In this document: positions 34,302 to 42,082 of the stretch, in pieces | How positions within the stretch are numbered: position 1 is the first letter of the stretch | Layout: every line of letters starts with the position of its first letter | Source of the DNA: Paludibaculum sp. | Lineage (GTDB): Bacteria; Acidobacteriota; Terriglobia; Bryobacterales; Bryobacteraceae | Assembly (NCBI GenBank): GCA_029973955.1 | Contig: JARKQJ010000006.1 | Coordinates: 1-42,082 of the forward strand | Length of the DNA: 42,082 nucleotides | Reading direction: 5' to 3' | Notes under the pieces: model-generated | The model's database searches: none | What the model saw: only the letters and a program-made list of their open reading frames with translations | Told to the model about the DNA's origin: nothing | Position numbers and translations under genes: made by a program

Positions 34302-35237
34302 ATGAGGACTTTTATCTGCCTCGCCTTTCTGGCCTTCTCCCTCTCCGCCGCCGACCTCCGTCTCGGAATCGTCGGCACCGACACCTCCCACGCCGTCGCC
34401 TTCGCCTCCATGCTCAATGATCCGGCGCATAAGGACTATCTCCCCGGTGCTCGCATCGTCGCCGCCTACAAAGGCGGCAGCCCCGACCTTCCGGAATCCG
34501 CGGGCCGCGTCGAAAAGTATGCGGCCGAACTCAAATCCAAATACAACGTCGAAATCGTCCCCGACATCGCCACCCTCCTCACCAAGGTCGACGCGGTCCT
34601 CCTCGAGAGCGTTGACGGCCGCACGCATCTCGCTCAGTTCAAGGAAATCGCCAAGGGCCGCAAGCCCGTCTTCATCGACAAGCCCCTGGCCTCTACTTAC
34701 GCCGACGCTCGCGAAATCGCCCGCATCGCCCGCGAGAATAACGTCAAGTGGTTCTCCGCCTCCTCCCTCCGCTACGCCGACGGCATCCCGGCCCTCAAGC
34801 TCAACGGCCTCACCGGCGTTTTCGCCTGGGGCCCCGGCCCCCTCGAAGCGCACCATCAACTCGACCTCACCTGGTACGGCATCCACACCGTCGAGGTCCT
34901 CTACGCCCTCCTGGGCCCCGGCTGCGAAGAGGTCACACGCACCTTCTCGCCCGACGCCGAAGTCGTCACAGGCCGCTGGAAAGACGGCCGAGTCGGCACC
35001 ATCCGCCTCCACCGGCCTTACTCTTCCTTCGGCGCTACCGCTTTCGCTCCCAAAGAGATCGTTTCGAGCGGCAAGGAGATGTACTCCGGCTACAAGAACC
35101 TCGTCATCCAGTTCGTGAAGTTCTTCCAGACCGGTGTCGTCCCCATCGACGAAAACGAAACTCTTGAAATGTTCGCCTTCATGGACGCCGCCCAGCGCAG
35201 CCGTGAGTCCGGCGGCGTACCCGTTAAACTGCGCTAA
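34302..35237 (+). CDS. Exported Gfo/Idh/MocA-family oxidoreductase
   Basis: 311 residues with an apparent signal peptide (MRTFICLAFLAFSLSA, about 1-16). The N-terminal Rossmann part has G-I-V-G-T-D-T-S-H, which departs from the usual G-x-G-x-x-G. V-F-I-D-K-P-L-A matches the family's E-K-P motif, which binds the cofactor. The C-terminal part holds W-Y-G-I-H-T-V-E-V-L-Y-A-L-L-G, a typical substrate-site His. Family members are sugar dehydrogenases, often with tightly bound NAD(P) when exported by Tat. The signal here is not twin-Arg, so the cofactor question is open. It is the first gene of a likely run with 35240-38498. Confidence 0.85.
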   Translation: MRTFICLAFLAFSLSAADLRLGIVGTDTSHAVAFASMLNDPAHKDYLPGARIVAAYKGGSPDLPESAGRVEKYAAELKSKYNVEIVPDIATLLTKVDAVLLESVDGRTHLAQFKEIAKGRKPVFIDKPLASTYADAREIARIARENNVKWFSASSLRYADGIPALKLNGLTGVFAWGPGPLEAHHQLDLTWYGIHTVEVLYALLGPGCEEVTRTFSPDAEVVTGRWKDGRVGTIRLHRPYSSFGATAFAPKEIVSSGKEMYSGYKNLVIQFVKFFQTGVVPIDENETLEMFAFMDAAQRSRESGGVPVKLR

Positions 35238-35239
35238 GC

Positions 35240-35923
35240 GTGCGCACTGACTTTGTCCTCTTCGGCCCCGCGCATCTGGCCTATATCGCGGCCATTCCGC
35301 TCGTGGCCTTGCTGCTTATTCGCGCCGCGCACGGATCTCCACAAGTCGCGCGGCGCATCCGGCTCGCCTTCGGCTGGTTCCTTCTCATCAACGAACTCGT
35401 CTGGTACGCCTACAAACTCGCCACCGAAGGCGTCCGCTTCCCGGAAGGCCTGCCGCTCAACCTCTGCGATCTCTCGCTCTGGCTCTCCGTCTTCGCCCTC
35501 CTCACCCTCCACCGCTGGGCCTGCGAGCCAGCGTGGTTCGCTGGCATCGCCGGCGCAGCCATGGCCGTCCTCACCCCCGAACTCTGGGCACCCACCTGCT
35601 CTTATCCCACCGCCTACTTCTTCACCGCCCACGGGGGCATCATTGCCGCCATGATCTTCCTCGTCGTCACGCACCAGACCCGCCCAGGGCCGCATGCCAT
35701 TTGGCGCGCCCTCCTCGTTCTCAACGGCTGGGCCGCCTTTGTCGCCACGTTCGACACCATCTTCCACACCAACTACATGTTTCTGTGCCGTAAGCCTGTC
35801 GCGGCCTCCCTCCTCGATTTCCTGGGCCCCTGGCCCTGGTACATCCTCGCCGGTGAACTGCTCGCCTTCCTGTTCTTTCTCCTCCTCGCCCTCCCCTTCC
35901 GCCGCCGCGCCGTGACAGAATAG
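35240..35923 (+). CDS. YwaF-type integral membrane protein (TIGR02206 family)
   Basis: 227 residues with about six or seven membrane helices. The opening (F-x-L-F-G-P-A-H-L-x-Y-I) and the repeated H-x-x-Y and Y-P-T-A-Y-F segments fit the TIGR02206/YwaF family: F-P-E-G-L-P-L-N-L-C-D-L-S-L-W, then T-I-F-H-T-N-Y-M-F-L. The role is unknown. It starts with GTG two bases after the preceding stop; no strong Shine-Dalgarno site. Probably in one transcript with the Gfo/Idh gene. Confidence 0.85.
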   Translation: MRTDFVLFGPAHLAYIAAIPLVALLLIRAAHGSPQVARRIRLAFGWFLLINELVWYAYKLATEGVRFPEGLPLNLCDLSLWLSVFALLTLHRWACEPAWFAGIAGAAMAVLTPELWAPTCSYPTAYFFTAHGGIIAAMIFLVVTHQTRPGPHAIWRALLVLNGWAAFVATFDTIFHTNYMFLCRKPVAASLLDFLGPWPWYILAGELLAFLFFLLLALPFRRRAVTE

Positions 35924-35932
35924 TCGGCGCCC

Positions 35933-37120
35933 ATGATTTTCCGTACTCTCTCCGCCACGCTCTTGCTTGCCTGCGCCTTGCCTGCGCAGCAGCCGCTCCT
36001 GGAAAAGGAAGATATCTTCCCGATGGAGTCGAAACACAACCACGCTTCCGCCATCGTCTATCTCCCCGACGGAAGCCTCTTCACCACCTGGTACCGCGGG
36101 TCCGGCGAACGAACAGCCGATGACGTCCAGATCATGGCCGCCCGCAAGGCCAAGGGCGCCAAGACATGGACCCCGCCCTTTGTTCTAGCCGACCAGCCTG
36201 GGTTCCCAGACACCAACCCCACTCTCTTTGTCGACCACTCCAAGCGCCTCTGGCTCCTCTGGCAAACCATCGTCGCCAATCGCTGGGAAACCGCCATCAC
36301 CAATTACCGCATCGCTTCCAACTACTCCAAGCCCGGCGTTCCCAAGTGGGATCTCTCCGACATCATGCTCCTCAAGCCCGCCAACATCGCCGAACGCACC
36401 GCCGAGTTTGCCGCGCCTTATAAAGAAGGCCCCCGCGCGGCTCTAATCGCCAGGAAACTCGAAGAGGCCAAGGACAAGTACGCCACCCGCATGGGCTGGA
36501 TGACTCGCGCCCACCCCGTCCAACTCGCCTCCGGCCGCATTCTTGTGCCGCTCTACTCTGACGGCTTCAGCTTCTCGCTCGTCGGCATCTCAGACGACAA
36601 CGGCCTCACCTGGCACGCCTCCGAACCCATCGTCGGCGCCGGCAACATCCAGCCCGCCTTCGCAGTGAAGAAAAACGGCGAGATTGTCGCCTATATGCGC
36701 GACAATGGCCCGCCCCCCAAGCGTCTCCATATCTCCGTCTCCAAGGACAACGGTGAAACCTGGACCCCTGCCAAGGACACCGACATCCCCAACTCCGGCA
36801 CCGGCGTCGAGGTCATCAATCTCAAGGATGGCCGCTGGCTCATGATCAACAACGACACTGAGAAGGATCGCTACTCTCTCGCCCTCACCATTTCCGACGA
36901 CGAAGGACAGACGTGGAAGTGGAAGCGCCACATTGAACTCGACACGCGCGCCGACCGCCCCTCCTCTTTCCACTACCCCTCTATCGTCCAAGCCCCCGAC
37001 GGCACCATCCACGCCTCCTACAGCGTCTTTCTCAACTACCTCCCGAACGATCAGCCGCGCAAAACCATCCGCCACGCCCACTTCAATCTCGCCTGGGTTG
37101 AAGCCGGAGACCCCAAATAG
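35933..37120 (+). CDS. Exported sialidase-like BNR-repeat protein, copy 2
   Basis: 395 residues with a signal peptide ending near LPAQ. Asp-boxes S-D-D-N-G-L-T-W, S-K-D-N-G-E-T-W and S-D-D-E-G-Q-T-W show the BNR_2 propeller. Compared with copy 1 (20719-21768) it has a longer inserted stretch after the second blade (about 125-180, A-N-I-A-E-R-T-A-E-F-A-A). The pair shares the fold but only a modest sequence match, so they may act on different glycans. It lies 13 nt before the sulfatase gene, so both enzymes are likely made together to trim a sulfated, sialylated or otherwise acidic polymer. Confidence 0.88.
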   Translation: MIFRTLSATLLLACALPAQQPLLEKEDIFPMESKHNHASAIVYLPDGSLFTTWYRGSGERTADDVQIMAARKAKGAKTWTPPFVLADQPGFPDTNPTLFVDHSKRLWLLWQTIVANRWETAITNYRIASNYSKPGVPKWDLSDIMLLKPANIAERTAEFAAPYKEGPRAALIARKLEEAKDKYATRMGWMTRAHPVQLASGRILVPLYSDGFSFSLVGISDDNGLTWHASEPIVGAGNIQPAFAVKKNGEIVAYMRDNGPPPKRLHISVSKDNGETWTPAKDTDIPNSGTGVEVINLKDGRWLMINNDTEKDRYSLALTISDDEGQTWKWKRHIELDTRADRPSSFHYPSIVQAPDGTIHASYSVFLNYLPNDQPRKTIRHAHFNLAWVEAGDPK

Positions 37121-37133
37121 AGAGTCTTCTCCC

Positions 37134-38498
37134 ATGCGCCGCCGCGACTTTTTCTCCATGCTCCCCGTGGCCGCCGCGGCGGCGGCTCCCCCTCAACGCC
37201 CCAATGTTCTCGTCTTCCTCGCAGACGACCTCGGCTGGCACGATGTCGGCTTTCACGGCAGCGAGATCCGCACCCCGAACATCGACCGGCTCGCCCAGCA
37301 GGGCGTCCGATTCGAGCGCGCTTACTCCTTCCCGGTCTGCTCGCCCACCCGCTCCGGCCTCATGACCGGCCGCTCCCCCATGCGCCTCGGCACCGGCTAC
37401 ACCGTCATCCGGCCCTGGTCCAGCTACGGCATCCCTCTCACGGAACGCTTCCTCCCGCAGGCCTTCCACGACGCGGGCTACCAGACCGCCATCACCGGCA
37501 AATGGCACCTCGGCCACGCCCGCCGCGCCTTCTTTCCCAACGCCCGCGGCTTCGACCACGCCTACGGCCACCTCAACGGCGCGCTCGACTACTTCACCCA
37601 CGAACGCGACGGCGGCCTCGACTGGAACCGCAACGGCAAGAGCGTGCGCGAAGAAGGCTACACCACCTATCTGCTCGGCGACGAGGCCTGCCGCTTCGTG
37701 AAGAACCGCGATAAAGCCCGCCCCTTCTTCCTCTACGTCCCCTTCAACGCCCCCCACGCGCCTCTGGAAGCCCCCAGAGATCTCCTCGATCAATACGCCA
37801 ACATCACCGATCCAAACCGCCGTGCCTACGCCGCCATGACCACCGCCATGGACCAGATGGTCGGCCGAGTCCTCTCGACGCTCGACGATGAGAAGATCAC
37901 TCAGGAAACCCTGGTCCTCTTCTTCAGCGACAACGGTGGCCCCGTCAACCTTGGCGCCACCAACACGCCGCTGCGTGGCGCGAAGGGGACCTGCTTCGAA
38001 GGCGGCATCCGTGTGCCCGCCGTCATGCGCTTCCCCGGCCTTCAGCCCGGTTCCGTCTCCCGCCAGGTGATGACGATGATGGACTACTTCCCGACTCTCA
38101 CTGCCGCCGCAGGCATCCCTGAGGGGCCCCACCAGCCTTTCGACGGCGAAAACCTCTGGCCCGCCATCTCCAAGGGCAAAACCGTCGCCCGCCGTGACCT
38201 CTTTTTCTCCGTCCAATCCGGCAACACCGCCGACAACTACGCCGCCCTCACGCCCGAGTGGAAACTGGTTCGCATCCTGCCCGCCAAAGGCGAACCGAAG
38301 AACCTTCTCTTCCGCATCGAAGAGGACCCCAGCGAGACTACGGACCTCAGTGCCCAGCACCCGCAGGTGGTCGCCACGCTCGCCGCCAGAATCGACGACT
38401 GGCGCAAACTCCATCCGGCTGACGGCGTCCGCGACGTCGGCGCACCCCCCGGCTACAAGGCCCCACCGCTATGGTCCGAAGCTGCCCTCGAGAATTGA
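37134..38498 (+). CDS. Type I sulfatase, exported
   Basis: 454 residues. The N-terminus R-R-R-D-F-F-S-M-L has a twin-Arg motif, then a short Ala run, so Tat export is likely. Calcium-site residues are D-D-L-G-W, the formylglycine motif is C69-S-P-T-R-S-G, and G-K-W-H-L-G-H and F-F-S-D-N-G-G-P are the next two active-site blocks. C69 is modified to formylglycine by FGE or an anaerobic radical SAM enzyme. It releases sulfate from sulfated glycans. The start chosen is 37134; an upstream extension overlaps the sialidase gene and is not real. The gene converges with the esterase gene 3 nt away. Confidence 0.95.
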   Translation: MRRRDFFSMLPVAAAAAAPPQRPNVLVFLADDLGWHDVGFHGSEIRTPNIDRLAQQGVRFERAYSFPVCSPTRSGLMTGRSPMRLGTGYTVIRPWSSYGIPLTERFLPQAFHDAGYQTAITGKWHLGHARRAFFPNARGFDHAYGHLNGALDYFTHERDGGLDWNRNGKSVREEGYTTYLLGDEACRFVKNRDKARPFFLYVPFNAPHAPLEAPRDLLDQYANITDPNRRAYAAMTTAMDQMVGRVLSTLDDEKITQETLVLFFSDNGGPVNLGATNTPLRGAKGTCFEGGIRVPAVMRFPGLQPGSVSRQVMTMMDYFPTLTAAAGIPEGPHQPFDGENLWPAISKGKTVARRDLFFSVQSGNTADNYAALTPEWKLVRILPAKGEPKNLLFRIEEDPSETTDLSAQHPQVVATLAARIDDWRKLHPADGVRDVGAPPGYKAPPLWSEAALEN

Positions 38499-38501
38499 TC
38501 C

Positions 38502-41047
<2,546 letters not shown>

Positions 41048-41056
41048 GGCCCAGTC

Positions 41057-41062
41057 ATCATA
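41057..41062 (-). promoter_or_regulatory. -10 element of the sugar-porter/esterase operon
   Basis: On the minus strand TATGAT ends nine bases before the ATG at 41047, so the 5' leader would be only about 2-3 nt. No -35 is apparent. Confidence 0.45.
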
Positions 41063-41093
41063 TCAGAGGCTTTCGTCCGCTTATTCGGGAAAA

Positions 41094-42023
41094 TCAGCGT
41101 GCCGCGCCGTGCACTACCGTCTCCGCCTTCAGCCGCGCCAACTCCCTCCGCGCAATCCCCGCCCAGTACCCGGCAGGGTCCAGCTTCAGGTACATTCGCC
41201 AGTGTTTGACAGCCTTCAGCGTCTCACCCTGCCCCTGGAAAAGCAGCGCCAGGTTGTAGTGCGCATCGGCATACCCGGCTTCGCACTCCAACGACTTCTC
41301 ATAGCATGCCTGGGCCTGAATGATGTCATGCAGTTCGTCGTACAAGTTGCCCAGGTTGAAGTAGGCTAGAGCATAGTCCTTCCGCAACTCGATCGCCGCC
41401 CGGTAGTGCGTCTCTGCTTCGTTCCACTTCTTCATGTGGAAGTAGACCGTCCCCAGATTCACGTGCGGGCCAGCCGCATCCGGATCACGCTCCAACGCCT
41501 TCTGATAGGCGGCTATCACCTGCTCGGGTGGCGCCCCCACCTGCTCCATCTCCACGCCCCGTTCAAACCACTGCACGGCTTCCTTCTGCCGTGCCGCCAG
41601 CGCTTCGCTCAGCGTCTCCTCCGCTCTCCTGCCAGGGAATTGCAACAATCTCCGGATCTCTTCCTGGTCGAAATCCAGGAGCATTTGCCCGCTCAGCGCT
41701 TCCATCTTGCGCCCATCCACCTGCACCGCCAGCTTCCGCCCGTCGGTGTAGATCTTCAACTCGCTCAGCGGATCAGCCACACCACGCAACTTCGCCCGCA
41801 ACGAGTTCAGGATGAGCCGGATCTTCTCCGCGCTCAGCCTCCGCGCCCGCAACTGGCGTAGCGTCTTGAGCGCAACCAGATCCTTGAATGCGTAGTACTC
41901 CGCACGGGCTACAAACTCGTGCGCTTCCCAGTCCTCCAGAACAGTCTCCCGGATCCCCAACAACCGGCAGACCTCGTCCCGGGAGTACTCCCGTTTGGCC
42001 GTCACCTCAGACACGCGTGCCAT
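41094..42023 (-). CDS. MerR-like HTH protein with C-terminal TPR repeats
   Basis: 309 residues. The N-terminus has a MerR-type helix-turn-helix (about 12-75): Y-S-R-D-E-V-C-R-L-L-G-I then F-K-D-L-V-A-L-K-T-L-R-Q-L, followed by a helix. After a middle part (about 80-150) come four TPR units (about 155-290), such as A-G-P-H-V-N-L-G-T-V-Y-F-H-M-K-K-W and A-L-A-Y-F-N-L-G-N-L-Y-D-E-L. Fusing a MerR-type DNA-binding module to TPRs points to a regulator controlled by protein contact rather than by a metal or drug. The ATG is at 42023; a TACAAT over it suggests GTG 42014 may be the real start. Confidence 0.8.
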   Translation of the reverse strand: MARVSEVTAKREYSRDEVCRLLGIRETVLEDWEAHEFVARAEYYAFKDLVALKTLRQLRARRLSAEKIRLILNSLRAKLRGVADPLSELKIYTDGRKLAVQVDGRKMEALSGQMLLDFDQEEIRRLLQFPGRRAEETLSEALAARQKEAVQWFERGVEMEQVGAPPEQVIAAYQKALERDPDAAGPHVNLGTVYFHMKKWNEAETHYRAAIELRKDYALAYFNLGNLYDELHDIIQAQACYEKSLECEAGYADAHYNLALLFQGQGETLKAVKHWRMYLKLDPAGYWAGIARRELARLKAETVVHGAAR

Positions 42024-42027
42024 TGTA
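42022..42027 (-). promoter_or_regulatory. -10-like element at the MerR/TPR gene start
   Basis: On the minus strand TACAAT spans the first two bases of the ATG at 42023 and ends seven bases before the in-frame GTG at 42014. If this is the promoter, translation begins at 42014 on a leaderless transcript. Confidence 0.4.
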
Positions 42028-42059
42028 CCGCCCGGCTGCCCCCCCCGCTCTCCACCGCA

Positions 42060-42076
42060 CCCCCCCCCCCCCCCCC
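42060..42076. repeat. Run of 17 C residues at the window end
   Basis: An unbroken 17-base C tract (G tract on the minus strand), with a shorter C8 at 42039-42046. It lies about 35-50 bases upstream of the MerR/TPR gene start. It could be a slippage-prone tract or an assembly artefact at a contig end. Confidence 0.6.
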
Positions 42077-42082
42077 ACCGCC

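Noticed and set aside
34238..34417. N-terminal extension of Aat up to 34303 or 34417
   Set aside because: Codons there (AGA, TTG, TAT, GGA) are unlike this genome, and the region covers the start and promoter of the divergent Gfo/Idh gene.
37083..38414. Long minus-strand ORF of over 400 codons opposite the sulfatase
   Set aside because: Antisense shadow of a high-GC gene; Gly/Ala/Val-rich with no domain, while the plus strand has a complete sulfatase.

Overview
The window is GC-rich, densely coded DNA with a strong third-position GC bias, many convergent gene ends that touch, and many secreted enzymes (sulfatases, BNR-type sialidases, a CE1-like esterase, an exported Gfo/Idh protein). With the DUF4136, Haem_bd, YwaF-type and LAL-type ATP-grasp families, this suggests a chromosome of Acidobacteriota, most like the Solibacter/Bryobacter/Paludibaculum group. 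That placement is inference from gene content; there is no rRNA here to prove it. I see no phage, IS element, CRISPR array, rRNA or tRNA.

Layout. 0-3 kb: the end of a sulfatase, then a copper operon copZ-copA-csoR with a perfect CsoR-type operator overlapping its -10. 3-9 kb: a hybrid sensor kinase with a periplasmic solute-binding domain, an orphan thiG, then uvrC and a small exported TPR protein. 9.3-11.4 kb: a two-gene unit of an arm-less HU-like protein and a TIR protein carrying its own HU-like half-domain, then DUF4136 and DinB genes. 11.4-19.4 kb: cupin plus class A beta-lactamase, a fused ADP-forming acyl-CoA synthetase/GNAT protein, two tandem phosphohexomutases, a DivIC/FtsB-like protein and CutA. 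19.4-23.2 kb: MFS transporter plus sialidase, infC with a structured leader (no rpmI-rplT behind it), and a glycerophosphodiesterase.

23.2-28.6 kb is a compact acylation cassette: MBOAT O-acyltransferase, two SGNH proteins, an acyl carrier protein and a KAS III homologue whose catalytic Cys is Ser. It is followed by Haem_bd and YggX-type genes. 29.4-32.8 kb, minus strand, holds VOC - radical SAM - ATP-grasp. The apparent stop of the radical SAM gene is a TGA followed in frame by A-E-P, with a bacterial SECIS-like hairpin at the right distance, so I read it as a selenoprotein ending in a C-U-A-E-P tail. 32.9-42 kb: a REC-like/DUF3052 protein, aat, an exported Gfo/Idh protein, a YwaF-type membrane protein, sialidase, sulfatase, esterase, a sugar-porter MFS and a MerR-like/TPR protein.

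A recurrent regulatory theme is a -10-like hexamer (TATAAT, TACAAT, TATACT, TACCAT and similar) placed 6-7 nt before the start codon of operon-leading genes. This implies leaderless mRNAs, whereas operon-internal genes use ATGA/TGATG overlaps or Shine-Dalgarno sites. The observations most worth following are the CUAEP selenoprotein operon, the HU/HU-TIR pair, and the MBOAT-SGNH-ACP-KAS III(Ser) cassette.
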